DNA of 64,000 nucleotides from the NCBI RefSeq assembly GCF_016863635.1, contig NZ_BOPG01000003.1:248001-312000 (forward strand). Reading direction: 5' to 3'. The number at the start of each line of letters is the position of its first letter. Positions within the stretch are counted from its first letter, which is position 1. Positions 36,206-44,355 of this stretch are shown one piece after another. Under the pieces are notes generated by a model that was not told the DNA's origin, did not search any database, and saw nothing but the letters and a program-made list of their open reading frames with translations. Source of the DNA: Virgisporangium aurantiacum (GTDB lineage: Bacteria > Actinomycetota > Actinomycetes > Mycobacteriales > Micromonosporaceae). The translations under genes were made by a program, and so were the position numbers.

Positions 36206-37272
36206 TCCTCCCCCGGACCCTGCATCCGGGCGCCTGGTGGATCTGGGCGCTCGGCCTCGCCACCGCTGCGAGCCGGACCACCAACCCGGTCCTGCTCGCG
36301 CTGATCGTCGCCGCGGCGTCGTTCGTGGTCGCCCGGCGCCGCGGCGACGCGCCGTGGGCGCTGGCGTTCCGGCTGTACCTGTGGCTGGGCGCGCTGATCG
36401 TGGCCAGCCGGTTGCTGTTCCGCGTGATCTTCGGCGGGGGCGGCGGGACGCACGTCCTCTTCACCCTGCCGGAGATTCCGCTGCCGGAGTTCGCCGCGGG
36501 CATCCGGTTGTTCGGGCCGGTGGCCGCGGAGGAACTGCTCTCCGGCCTGTACGACGGGATGCGGCTGGCCGCGATGGTCGTCTGCGTCGGCGCCGCGAAC
36601 GCGCTGGCGAACCCGAAGCGGCTGCTCAAGCTCGTGCCGGCGGCCCTGTACGAGGCGGGGACGGCGATCGTCGTGGCGCTGTCGGTGGCGCCGCAACTGG
36701 CCGAGAGCGTGCTGCGGGTGCGCCGGGCGCGCCGGTTGCGGGGCGGCACGGGCGCGGGCGTCCGGGCGTTGCGGGCCATCCTGCTGCCGGTGCTCGCCGA
36801 CGCGCTCGACCGGTCGCTGACGCTGGCAGCGGCCCTGGACTCGCGCGGCTACGCCCGGGCGGGCACCACACCGTTCCGGGTGCGGTTGGCCTCCGGCACG
36901 TTGGTCGTCGGCGGGCTGATCGGCGTGTGCGTCGGCGTCTACGGGCTGCTCGACGGGACTACGCCCCGCGCCCTCGGTTCACCGATGCTGTTCGCGGGCG
37001 CCGCGGCGGCCGTCACAGGGATGCTGCTCGGCGGGCGGCGGATCGGGCGGACGCGGTACCGGCCCGACCGGTGGGGCACGCCCGAGACGGTGACCGCGCT
37101 GTGCGGCGTCGGCACCGGTGCGCTGCTGTTCGCCACGGTCTCGCTCGACCCGGGCAACCTGTACCCGTCGCTGAGCCCGCTCACCTGGCCGGCGCTGGCC
37201 CCGCTGCCCGCCGCGGCGATCACGCTGGCCGCGCTGCCGGGAGTCGTCACGCCCCCACCGGTCCCCTCATGA
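36202..37272 (+). CDS. cbrV: ECF transporter transmembrane (T) subunit, probable cobalamin system
   Basis: Membrane protein of 356 residues, longer than usual EcfT, with about eight hydrophobic segments. It has the coupling-helix motifs RVRRARRLRGG and ALDSRGYARAG of the CbiQ/EcfT family. The start is a TTG at 36202, chosen because it overlaps the upstream stop (TTGA) and has CGAGGAG 4-9 nt upstream. The gene name follows the CbrTUV scheme proposed for B12 ECF importers of actinobacteria. The assignment rests on the riboswitch and gene order. Confidence 0.82.
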   Translation: MILPRTLHPGAWWIWALGLATAASRTTNPVLLALIVAAASFVVARRRGDAPWALAFRLYLWLGALIVASRLLFRVIFGGGGGTHVLFTLPEIPLPEFAAGIRLFGPVAAEELLSGLYDGMRLAAMVVCVGAANALANPKRLLKLVPAALYEAGTAIVVALSVAPQLAESVLRVRRARRLRGGTGAGVRALRAILLPVLADALDRSLTLAAALDSRGYARAGTTPFRVRLASGTLVVGGLIGVCVGVYGLLDGTTPRALGSPMLFAGAAAAVTGMLLGGRRIGRTRYRPDRWGTPETVTALCGVGTGALLFATVSLDPGNLYPSLSPLTWPALAPLPAAAITLAALPGVVTPPPVPS

Positions 37273-38867
37273 TCATTTTCGACCGGGTGAGCGTCACTTA
37301 TCACGAGGCCACCGAGGCCGTTGTCCGCGATGTGTCCCTGACCATCGACGAGGGCGAGCTGTGCCTGGTCACCGGTGCGACCGGCGCCGGCAAGTCGACG
37401 CTGCTGCGGGCCGTGAACGGGCTGGTGCCGCACTTCACCGGCGGGACGCTGGCCGGGCGAGTGGTCGTCGACGGCCGCGACACCCGGGACTTTCCGCCGC
37501 GGGAGCTGGCCGACGTGGTCGGCATGGTGGTGCAGGACCCGCTGCACGGGTTCGTCACCGACACGGTCGAGGAGGAACTGGCGTACGGGATGGAGCAGCT
37601 CGGCGTCCCGGCGTCGACGATGCGCAAGCGCGTCGAGGAGACGCTCGACCTGCTCGGCATCGCCGAGCTGCGGAACCGTCCCCTGCGGACGCTCTCCGGC
37701 GGCCAGCAGCAGCGCGTCGCGATCGGGGCCGTGCTCACCGCGCACCCGCGCGTCATCGTGCTCGACGAACCCACCTCGGCGCTCGACCCCACGGCCGCCG
37801 AGGACGTGCTCGCCGCCGTCACCCGGCTGGTCCACGATCTCGGCATCACCGTGCTGATCTCCGAGCACCGCCTGGAGCGTGTCGTGCAGTACGCCGACCG
37901 GATGCTGTACCTGCCCGGCGACGGCACGGTCGTCGACGGTCCGCCCGCTGCTGTTCTGGCGACGACGGCGATCGCGCCGCCGATCGTGGAACTGGGCCGG
38001 CTCGCCGGCTGGGACCCGCTGCCGCTCTCGGTCCGCGACGCCCGCCGCCGGGCTTCCTCCCTGCGCGAGCGGCTGGCCGGCGGCAATCCGCCGGCGCGGT
38101 CCCCATCCGATGGCGAGCCGCGGCTGACCGCGCGCGGCGTCGTCGTGCGGTACGGCGATCTGGTGGCCGTGAACCGGATCGATCTCGACCTGCGCGCGGG
38201 CGAGGTGGTGGCGTTGATGGGCCGCAACGGGTCCGGGAAGTCCTCGCTGCTGTGGGCGGTGCAGGGCGCGGGTGCCCGGCAGCGGGGCACGGTCGACGTC
38301 GACGGCGCGGATCCGGCGCGCCTGGCGCCGGCGCAGGCCCGGCGACGGGTCGGGCTGGTGCCGCAGACCCCGGCCGACCTGCTCTACCTCGACACGGTCG
38401 CGGCGGAATGCACTGCCGCGGACCGCGAATCGGGTTCCGACGCGGGCGTTTGCCGCGCGCTGCTCGACCGGCTCGTCCCCGGCATCGCCGACGACCGGCA
38501 CCCGCGCGACCTGTCGGAGGGGCAGCGGCTCGCGCTCGTGCTCGCGGTCCAGTTGACGGCCGCGCCGTCGGTCGTCCTCCTCGACGAACCCACGCGTGGC
38601 CTGGACTATCCGACCAAGCGCCGGTTCGCGGACATCGTGCGCGACCTCGCGGCGCGCGGCGCCGCGGTGGTGGTCGCCACCCACGACGTCGAACTGGTGG
38701 CCGCGCTCGCCGACCGGGTCGTGGTGATGGCGCAGGGCGAGGTGGTCGCCGACGGGCCGACGGCCGAGGTGGTCGTGGCGTCGCCGACGTTCGCCCCGCA
38801 GACCGCGAAGATCCTGCACCCGCTGCCGTGGCTGACCGTCACCGACGTTGCTTCGGCGTTGGCATGA
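37269..38867 (+). CDS. cbrU: ECF transporter ATPase, two fused ABC domains (A-A'), probable cobalamin system
   Basis: Protein of 532 residues made of two ABC modules. The first (about 1-225) has Walker A GATGAGKSTLL, signature LSGGQQQR and Walker B VIVLDEPTSAL. The second (about 285-510) has GRNGSGKSSLL, a divergent signature LSEGQRLALVLA and VVLLDEPTRGL. Fused A-A' ATPases are common in actinobacterial ECF systems. It overlaps the T gene by ATGA and is joined to the S gene through a micro-ORF. It is also the only ECF ATPase in the window and so a candidate motor for the CbiM-PDGLE-CbiQ module. Confidence 0.9.
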   Translation: MIIFDRVSVTYHEATEAVVRDVSLTIDEGELCLVTGATGAGKSTLLRAVNGLVPHFTGGTLAGRVVVDGRDTRDFPPRELADVVGMVVQDPLHGFVTDTVEEELAYGMEQLGVPASTMRKRVEETLDLLGIAELRNRPLRTLSGGQQQRVAIGAVLTAHPRVIVLDEPTSALDPTAAEDVLAAVTRLVHDLGITVLISEHRLERVVQYADRMLYLPGDGTVVDGPPAAVLATTAIAPPIVELGRLAGWDPLPLSVRDARRRASSLRERLAGGNPPARSPSDGEPRLTARGVVVRYGDLVAVNRIDLDLRAGEVVALMGRNGSGKSSLLWAVQGAGARQRGTVDVDGADPARLAPAQARRRVGLVPQTPADLLYLDTVAAECTAADRESGSDAGVCRALLDRLVPGIADDRHPRDLSEGQRLALVLAVQLTAAPSVVLLDEPTRGLDYPTKRRFADIVRDLAARGAAVVVATHDVELVAALADRVVVMAQGEVVADGPTAEVVVASPTFAPQTAKILHPLPWLTVTDVASALA

Positions 38868-38941
38868 GCGAGCGCAGCGAGCGAATCATCAACTCAGTGC
38901 TTAGGCTCATGCGTCGCGGAGCGCAGCGGAGCGATGCATGA
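38864..38941 (+). CDS. Micro-ORF bridging the ECF ATPase and S-component genes
   Basis: A 25-codon ORF whose ATG overlaps the ATPase stop (ATGA, 38864-38867) and whose TGA overlaps the ATG of the S component (ATGA, 38938-38941). The peptide begins MSERSERIINSVLRLMRR. Its DNA is made of GAGCGCAGCGAGCG and GGAGCGCAGCGGAGCG words, a common style of junction repeat in these genomes. The same double-overlap design occurs at 30938-31009. It may be a translated spacer derived from a repeat. Confidence 0.45.
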   Translation: MSERSERIINSVLRLMRRGAQRSDA

Positions 38942-39777
38942 GCGTGCTGCGCCGGTCTCCGCGGTCTCCGCGTTCTCCGCGGTCTCCGCTTTCGCTGCTT
39001 TCTCCGCGCACCGCGTTCGTACTGGCGCTCGCCTCGCTGGCCGGCCTCGCCGCGTTCTTCTGGCCCCTGTTCGTGCCGGCCCGGCCGGAGGCGATCGCCC
39101 GCACCGCAGAGGCGCCGTTGATCTTCGCGGTGATCCTGCCGGTGCTGGTCGCCGTCGTCATCGCCGAACTCACGAGCGGCGGCCTCGACACCAAGGCGCT
39201 GGCGATGCTCGGCGTCCTCTCCGCGATCAACGCGGCGCTGCGGCCGCTCGGCGCCGGCACCGCCGGCATCGAGACGGTGTTCTTCCTGCTCGTGCTCGCC
39301 GGCCGGGTGTTCGGCCCCGGCTTCGGGTTCCTGCTCGGCTCGACGTCGCTGTTCAGTTCGGCCCTGCTCACCGCCGGTGTCGGCCCGTGGCTGCCGTTCC
39401 AGATGCTGGCCGCGTCGTGGGTGGGGCTGGGCGCCGGGTTCCTGCCGCGCCGCGTCACGGGGCGGGCCGAGATCGCGATGCTGGCCGGCTACGCGGCGGT
39501 GAGCGCCTACGCGTACGGGTTCGCGATGAACATGTGGTTCTGGCCGTTCAGCGCGGCCGCCGACACGCAGTTGTCGTACGTGGCGGGTGCGCCGTTGCTG
39601 TCTAATCTGCACCGTTTTGTGCTGTTCACGGTCACGACGTCGTCGTTGGGGTGGGACACCGGCCGGGCGATCACCAACGGGGCGGCGGTCGCCGTGCTGG
39701 GTACGGCGGTGCTCGGCACCTTGCGCCGGGCCAACCGCCGGGCCGCCTTCGACGCGCCGGTGACCTTCAGGTCTTAG
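38938..39777 (+). CDS. cbrT: ECF transporter substrate-specific (S) component, probable cobalamin (CbrT-like)
   Basis: Membrane protein of 279 residues with about six hydrophobic segments (for example AEAPLIFAVILPVLVAVVIAEL near 40-60, and VFFLLVLAGRVFGPGFGFLLG). The segment GRVFGPGFGFLLGSTSLFSSALLTAGVGPWLPFQM is characteristic of S components of this group. The first 20 residues are an RSP repeat encoded by tandem GGTCTCCGC units, so the true start may be later. Substrate B12 is inferred from the upstream riboswitch and binding proteins. Confidence 0.8.
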   Translation: MSVLRRSPRSPRSPRSPLSLLSPRTAFVLALASLAGLAAFFWPLFVPARPEAIARTAEAPLIFAVILPVLVAVVIAELTSGGLDTKALAMLGVLSAINAALRPLGAGTAGIETVFFLLVLAGRVFGPGFGFLLGSTSLFSSALLTAGVGPWLPFQMLAASWVGLGAGFLPRRVTGRAEIAMLAGYAAVSAYAYGFAMNMWFWPFSAAADTQLSYVAGAPLLSNLHRFVLFTVTTSSLGWDTGRAITNGAAVAVLGTAVLGTLRRANRRAAFDAPVTFRS

Positions 39778-39793
39778 ACCGGCTCTCGAGGCC

Positions 39794-39841
39794 GGCTCTG
39801 AGAACGGCTCTGAGAACGGCTCTGAGAACGGCTCTGAGAAC
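39794..39841. repeat. Four perfect tandem copies of a 12-bp unit (GGCTCTGAGAAC)
   Basis: The unit repeats at 39794, 39806, 39818 and 39830, followed by a partial copy that runs into the stop codon of the lipoprotein gene. The array is flanked by similar CTCGAGGCCGGCTC and CAGGCCGGCTCGAG words that form an imperfect inverted repeat. It fills the 69-bp gap between convergent genes. Copy number could vary between strains. Confidence 0.95.
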
Positions 39842-39846
39842 GGCTC

Positions 39847-40437
39847 TCAGGCCGGCTCGAGGAACTTCGCGAGTTCGATCACCTGCGGGGTCACCGCCTG
39901 GGCGTCGGTCTGCGGTTTGTCGCCGGCCAGCCGGTACCGCACCACCATGAGTTGTTTCTTCTTGCTCAGCCAGCCGATCTCGACCGCCGGCCCGGGGCCG
40001 GCCGGATCCGTGCCGGTCGCCGGCCGCACCAACTGGTAGGCGGCCTGGCCGAGGGCGGCCACGTCGCCGGCGCCGGGCGGGGCCGCGGCCGACTTGAACG
40101 CCGCCGCCGCGACGGTGGTCGGGGTGACCGCGAGCGTCAGGTCCGGGTACGCGACGGCGCCGCGCTGCAGGACGCAGGTGGTGGTGGCATCCTTCTGGGC
40201 GGCGGCCGCCACTTCGAACGTCACCCCGACGAACTGCTCCACCGCGTAGAAGTCGAGCAGCTGGCAGGCCCCGCCGGCGGCCGACGCGGCGGGACGCCCG
40301 GCGCCGCGGGCCGGCACGGCGATGCTCCCCGCCTGGGGTTCCCTGCCCGCCTGCGGATCATCGTCGCCGCAGCCCGCCAGCAGTCCGCCCCCGGCGGCAC
40401 CGACGACGAGGCACAGCAGCGCGGCTCGCAACCTCAC
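39847..40437 (-). CDS. Hypothetical lipoprotein, DUF3558-like
   Basis: Protein of 196 residues. A lipoprotein signal peptide ends in the lipobox LLAGC (Cys at about 22), followed by an acidic DDDP start of the mature chain. The rest is a soluble domain with two cysteines (ACQLLD and TCVLQRG), which fits the DUF3558-type actinobacterial lipoproteins. Function unknown. It sits between the B12 transporter and the ribonucleotide reductase but is separately transcribed from the former. Confidence 0.7.
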   Translation of the reverse strand: MRLRAALLCLVVGAAGGGLLAGCGDDDPQAGREPQAGSIAVPARGAGRPAASAAGGACQLLDFYAVEQFVGVTFEVAAAAQKDATTTCVLQRGAVAYPDLTLAVTPTTVAAAAFKSAAAPPGAGDVAALGQAAYQLVRPATGTDPAGPGPAVEIGWLSKKKQLMVVRYRLAGDKPQTDAQAVTPQVIELAKFLEPA

Positions 40438-40520
40438 GCGGTCACGCTAGTGCCCACACCGGGCCGATGGCACCCCGGACGCCCACCGTGTTGGTGAGTG
40501 TCCGGGGTGACAGGTTTCGA

Positions 40521-43454
40521 TCAGCTGCAGCCGCTCGTGGAGCCGCAGCCCTCGCACACGTAGCAGCTGCCGGCCGGGCGCATCTTCGTGCCGCAGGTGA
40601 AGCACAGCGGCGCGTCGGCGGCCTTGCCCTGCACGGCTTCCAGCAGTTCCGTCGACGAACCGACGCGCTTGACCGGCGTCTCCTTGACCTCCGCCACCGG
40701 CACGGGTGCCGGCGTCGGGGCCTCGACCGGTGCGGACGCGGCGATCGCGGCCATATCGGCCTCGCCGGCCTCCTCGCGGACCTGCTGGGCCCGCTCCGCC
40801 GCGGTGAAGATGCCGATGTCGGCGCGGTCGTCGTAGGGCAGGAAGTCGAGGGCCAGGCGCCGGAAGATGTAGTCCATCACCGAGGTCGCCATGCGGATGT
40901 CGGGGTCGTCGGTCATACCGGCCGGCTCGAACCGCATGTTGGTGAACTTGCTGACGTACGTCTCCAGCGGCACCCCGTACTGGAGGCCGATCGAGATGGC
41001 CACCGAGAACGCGTCCATCACGCCGGCGAGCGTGGAGCCCTGCTTCGACATCTTGAGGAAGACCTCGCCGAGGCCGTCGTCGGGGTACGACGACGCGGTG
41101 AGGTAGCCCTCGGCGCCGGCGACCGAGAACGACACGGTCTGGCTGGGCCGCTTCTTCGGCAGCCGCTTGCGCACCGGCCGGTACTCGATGACCTTCTCCG
41201 GCTCGGCCTTCTCCACGTCCTTCTTGGCGGACTTGCCGGCCGACAGCGGCTGGCCGACCTTGCAATTGTCGCGGTAGATCGCCAGTGCCTTGAGGCCGAG
41301 CTTCCAGCCCTGGAAGTAGATGTTCTCGACTTCCTCGACCGTGGCCGACTCGGGCATGTTCACGGTCTTCGAGATCGCGCCCGAGATGAACGGCTGGATC
41401 GCGGCCATCATCCGCACGTGGCCCATCGGCGCGATCGACCGCTCGCCCATCGCGCAGTCGAACACCGAGTAGTGCTCCTGGCGCAGCCCCGGCGCGTCGA
41501 CGACGTGACCGTGCTCGGCGATGTACTCGACGACCGCCTCGACCTGCTCCTCCTGGTAGCCCAGGTTGCGCAGCGCCCGCGGCACGGTCTGGTTGACGAT
41601 CTGCATCGATCCGCCGCCGACCAGCTTCTTGAACTTCACCAGCGCGAGGTCGGGCTCGACCCCGGTGGTGTCGCAGTCCATCATCAGGCCGATCGTGCCG
41701 GTCGGCGCGAGGACGCTGGCCTGCGCGTTGCGCCAGCCGTTGCGCTCGCCGATCTCCAGGCACTTCTGCCACTGCTGGGTCGACGCGGCCAGCAGCGCGC
41801 CGTCGATGTCTCCGTTCGGGACGACCGAGGCGTTGGCGGCGGCGTGCTTGCGCATGACCCGCGTGTGCGCCTTGGCGTTCCGGGCGTAGCCCTCGTACGG
41901 GCCCACGACGCCGGCCAGCTCGGCGGAGCGGCGGTACGCGGTGCCCGTCATCACGGACGTGATCGCGGCGGCGAGCGACCGACCACCGTCGCTGTCGTAC
42001 GCGAGGCCGCTTGCCATGAGCAGCGCGCCCAGGTTGGCGTAGCCGATGCCCAGCTGACGGTAGGCGCGCGTGGTGACGCCGATCTTCTCGGTGGGGAAGT
42101 CGGCGAAGCAGATCGAGATGTCCATCGCGGTGATCACCAGCTCGACGGACTTCACGAACCGCTCGACCGCGAACGAGCCGTCGGACCCGACGAACTTCAT
42201 CAGGTTCAGGCTGGCCAGGTTGCACGACGAGTTGTCGAGGTGCATGTACTCGCTGCACGGGTTCGACGCGGTGATGCGGCCGGTCTCCGGGCAGGTGTGC
42301 CACGCGTTGATCGTGTCGTCGTACTGGATGCCGGGGTCGGCACACTCCCACGCGGCGGTGGCGAGCTTCCGCCACAGCGTCCGCGCGTCGATGCTCTCGA
42401 TCGGCTTGTTGTCGAGCCGGCCCCGCAGCGCGAAGTCGGTGCCCTTCTCGACCGCCGTCATGTACTCCTCGGAGACGCGCACCGAGTTGTTGGCGTTCTG
42501 GTACTGCACGCTGACGATGTCGGAGCCGCCGAGGTCCATGTCGAACCCGGCGTCGCGCAGGGCGCGGATCTTGTTCTCCTCGCGCGCCTTGGTCTCGATG
42601 AACTCCTCCACGTCGGGGTGGTCGACGTCGAGGATCACCATCTTCGCCGCGCGGCGCGTGGCGCCGCCCGACTTGATGGTTCCGGCGGACGCGTCGGCGC
42701 CGCGCATGAAGCTCACCGGACCGCTTGCGGTGCCGCCGCTGCTGAGCAGTTCCTTGGACGCGCGGATGCGGGACAGGTTCACCCCGGAGCCCGAGCCGCC
42801 CTTGAAGATCAGGCCCTCTTCCTTGTACCAGTCGAGGATCGAGTCCATCGAGTCGTCGACGGCGAGGATGAAGCACGCGCTCACCTGCTGCGGCGACGCC
42901 GTGCCGACGTTGAACCAGACCGGCGAGTTGAAGCTGAACACCTGGTGCAGCAGCATCCAGGTGAGCTCGTGCTCGAACACCTCGGCGTCGGCCGGGCTGG
43001 CGAAGTAGCCGTTCGCCTCACCGGACGCGCGGTAGGTCTTGACCACCCGGTCGATGAGCTGCTTGAGGCTCCACTCGCGCTCCGACGTACCCACCGCACC
43101 CCGGAAGTACTTCGTGGTGACGATGTTGGCGGCGTTGATGCTCCAGAAGTCGGGGTACTCGACCCCGCGCTGCTCGAAGTTGATCGAGCCATCGCGCCAG
43201 TTCGTCATCACGACGTCCCGACGCTCCCAGGTGACCTCGTCGTACGGGTGGACACCCGCGGTGGTCCACACCCGGTTGATCTTCAAGCCCTTAGCGGACG
43301 CGTTACCGTTCGCCGCGCGCTTCCCCCCGGTACGCGCGCTGACGATTCCGTTGCCGTTGCCGTTGGACGTGCTGCCGGCTGCCGGTGCGGTCGACCCCTT
43401 GGTCGTGCTCTCCCCCGCCATCAGGCTGGCCCCCTCTGGTTGTTCGCTGGTCAT
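40521..43454 (-). CDS. nrdJ: Adenosylcobalamin-dependent (class II) ribonucleotide reductase
   Basis: Enzyme of 977 residues that reduces ribonucleotides to deoxyribonucleotides using a radical from adenosylcobalamin. After a low-complexity N terminus (about 1-50) the barrel has the substrate-site cysteine in QQVSACFIL, the NPCSEY motif with the radical cysteine, SSCNLASLNL, the phosphate loop APTGTIGLMMD, and a C-terminal tail with Cys pairs (CFTCG, CYVCEGCG, SGCS) that re-reduce the active site or bind zinc. It follows nrdR by 45 bp in the same operon and needs no oxygen. Its B12 demand explains the neighbouring importer. Confidence 0.96.
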   Translation of the reverse strand: MTSEQPEGASLMAGESTTKGSTAPAAGSTSNGNGNGIVSARTGGKRAANGNASAKGLKINRVWTTAGVHPYDEVTWERRDVVMTNWRDGSINFEQRGVEYPDFWSINAANIVTTKYFRGAVGTSEREWSLKQLIDRVVKTYRASGEANGYFASPADAEVFEHELTWMLLHQVFSFNSPVWFNVGTASPQQVSACFILAVDDSMDSILDWYKEEGLIFKGGSGSGVNLSRIRASKELLSSGGTASGPVSFMRGADASAGTIKSGGATRRAAKMVILDVDHPDVEEFIETKAREENKIRALRDAGFDMDLGGSDIVSVQYQNANNSVRVSEEYMTAVEKGTDFALRGRLDNKPIESIDARTLWRKLATAAWECADPGIQYDDTINAWHTCPETGRITASNPCSEYMHLDNSSCNLASLNLMKFVGSDGSFAVERFVKSVELVITAMDISICFADFPTEKIGVTTRAYRQLGIGYANLGALLMASGLAYDSDGGRSLAAAITSVMTGTAYRRSAELAGVVGPYEGYARNAKAHTRVMRKHAAANASVVPNGDIDGALLAASTQQWQKCLEIGERNGWRNAQASVLAPTGTIGLMMDCDTTGVEPDLALVKFKKLVGGGSMQIVNQTVPRALRNLGYQEEQVEAVVEYIAEHGHVVDAPGLRQEHYSVFDCAMGERSIAPMGHVRMMAAIQPFISGAISKTVNMPESATVEEVENIYFQGWKLGLKALAIYRDNCKVGQPLSAGKSAKKDVEKAEPEKVIEYRPVRKRLPKKRPSQTVSFSVAGAEGYLTASSYPDDGLGEVFLKMSKQGSTLAGVMDAFSVAISIGLQYGVPLETYVSKFTNMRFEPAGMTDDPDIRMATSVMDYIFRRLALDFLPYDDRADIGIFTAAERAQQVREEAGEADMAAIAASAPVEAPTPAPVPVAEVKETPVKRVGSSTELLEAVQGKAADAPLCFTCGTKMRPAGSCYVCEGCGSTSGCS

Positions 43455-43499
43455 GGTCTTCTGCTCTTCGTGTCTCTGTCGGTGGCCGCGCGGGCCGGT

Positions 43500-44036
43500 T
43501 CACGCCTTCGGCGCGGCGCCGATCTTCTCGGCGTTGCCGTTCTTCTCGGCTGTGCCGCTCTTCTCGGCTCTGGTCGCCTCTATCCGGCTGATCGCCGCGT
43601 CGCGGAGGGTCGCGATCTCGCGCTCGAAGTCCTCCAGCGACTCGAACGAGCGGTAGACGCTCGCGAACCGCAGGTAGGCCACCTCGTCGAGGTCGCGGAG
43701 CGGGCCGAGAATCGCGAGCCCGACCTCGTTGCTGGGCACCTCGGCGGTCCCCCGGGCCCGGATCGTGCTCTCCACCTTCTCGGCGAGCACCGCGATCGCG
43801 TCATCGGTCACCGGCCGCCCCTGGCACGCCTTGCGCACCCCAGACATGATCTTGATACGGCTGAAAGGCTCAGTGACGCCGCTGCGCTTCACGATCGCCA
43901 ACACCGCCTCCTCGACGGTGGTGAACCGCTTGCTGCACTCCGGGCACGACCGGCGTCGCCGGATCAGCTGACCGTCGTCGGCCTCGCGGGAGTCGACGAC
44001 CCGGGAGTCCGGGTGCCGGCAGTATGGGCAGCGCAT
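43500..44036 (-). CDS. nrdR: Transcriptional repressor of ribonucleotide reductase genes
   Basis: NrdR of 178 residues. N-terminal zinc ribbon [17 protein letters not shown] ... CPECSKRF (1-38), an ATP-cone (about 45-135) that senses ATP/dATP, and a Lys/Ala/Gly-rich C-terminal tail. It represses ribonucleotide reductase genes at NrdR boxes and sits upstream of nrdJ, as in Streptomyces. The start codon is followed upstream by a long leader with NrdR-like and DnaA-like sites. Confidence 0.95.
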   Translation of the reverse strand: MRCPYCRHPDSRVVDSREADDGQLIRRRRSCPECSKRFTTVEEAVLAIVKRSGVTEPFSRIKIMSGVRKACQGRPVTDDAIAVLAEKVESTIRARGTAEVPSNEVGLAILGPLRDLDEVAYLRFASVYRSFESLEDFEREIATLRDAAISRIEATRAEKSGTAEKNGNAEKIGAAPKA

Positions 44037-44355
44037 GACCGACCTCCCTGGTGCGCTCGTCTGTCTCGCCCGTCACGACAAGCCCGCTGTGTCGCCTATG
44101 TCACAACGACCCGTCCGCGGCGCCCCTGCACGTCATCCACACACCCGAAACCCCGCAGCGGGCATGCCGAACCGAGCGCCACCCGGCTCACCGGGGCCGG
44201 CGCTGTGGATAACTCTGTGCAGAAGCTGTGGGTACTCCTCCACAACCTGTGGACGACTTACACCCTTGTAACTACTACATCTAGGGGTCGACGTTAGGCC
44301 GCCGCGGACGCCGACGCAAGCCGAACACCCGAAGATGACCCACCTGACACATCCC
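44037..44355. promoter_or_regulatory. nrdR-nrdJ leader with DnaA-like boxes and a NrdR-like box
   Basis: In this 319-bp gap TGTGGATAA (44204-44212) is a perfect inverse DnaA box, and near-matches lie at 44133-44141 (TCATCCACA), 44227-44235 (TGTGGGTAC), 44237-44244 (CCTCCACA) and 44248-44256 (TGTGGACGA). TTACACCCTTGTAA (44258-44271) is a perfect palindrome. CTACATCTAG (44275-44284) matches the NrdR-box core CwAtATaTwG at 8 of 10 positions. The arrangement suggests replication-linked control of dNTP synthesis. I see no gene in the gap. Confidence 0.55.

Noticed and set aside
35664..37268. N-terminal extension of the ECF ATPase frame (1067 codons in total)
   Set aside because: The part before 37269 is a frame shadow of the cap-2 and T-subunit genes (Arg/Pro/Ala-rich). 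The ATPase has a clear ATG overlapping the T-subunit stop.
40467..44297. 1276-codon open frame on the plus strand opposite nrdJ-nrdR
   Set aside because: It is rich in His/Arg/Gly/Val, has no recognisable domain, and lies exactly antisense to the fully conserved nrdJ and nrdR; such frames are typical of high-GC codon bias.
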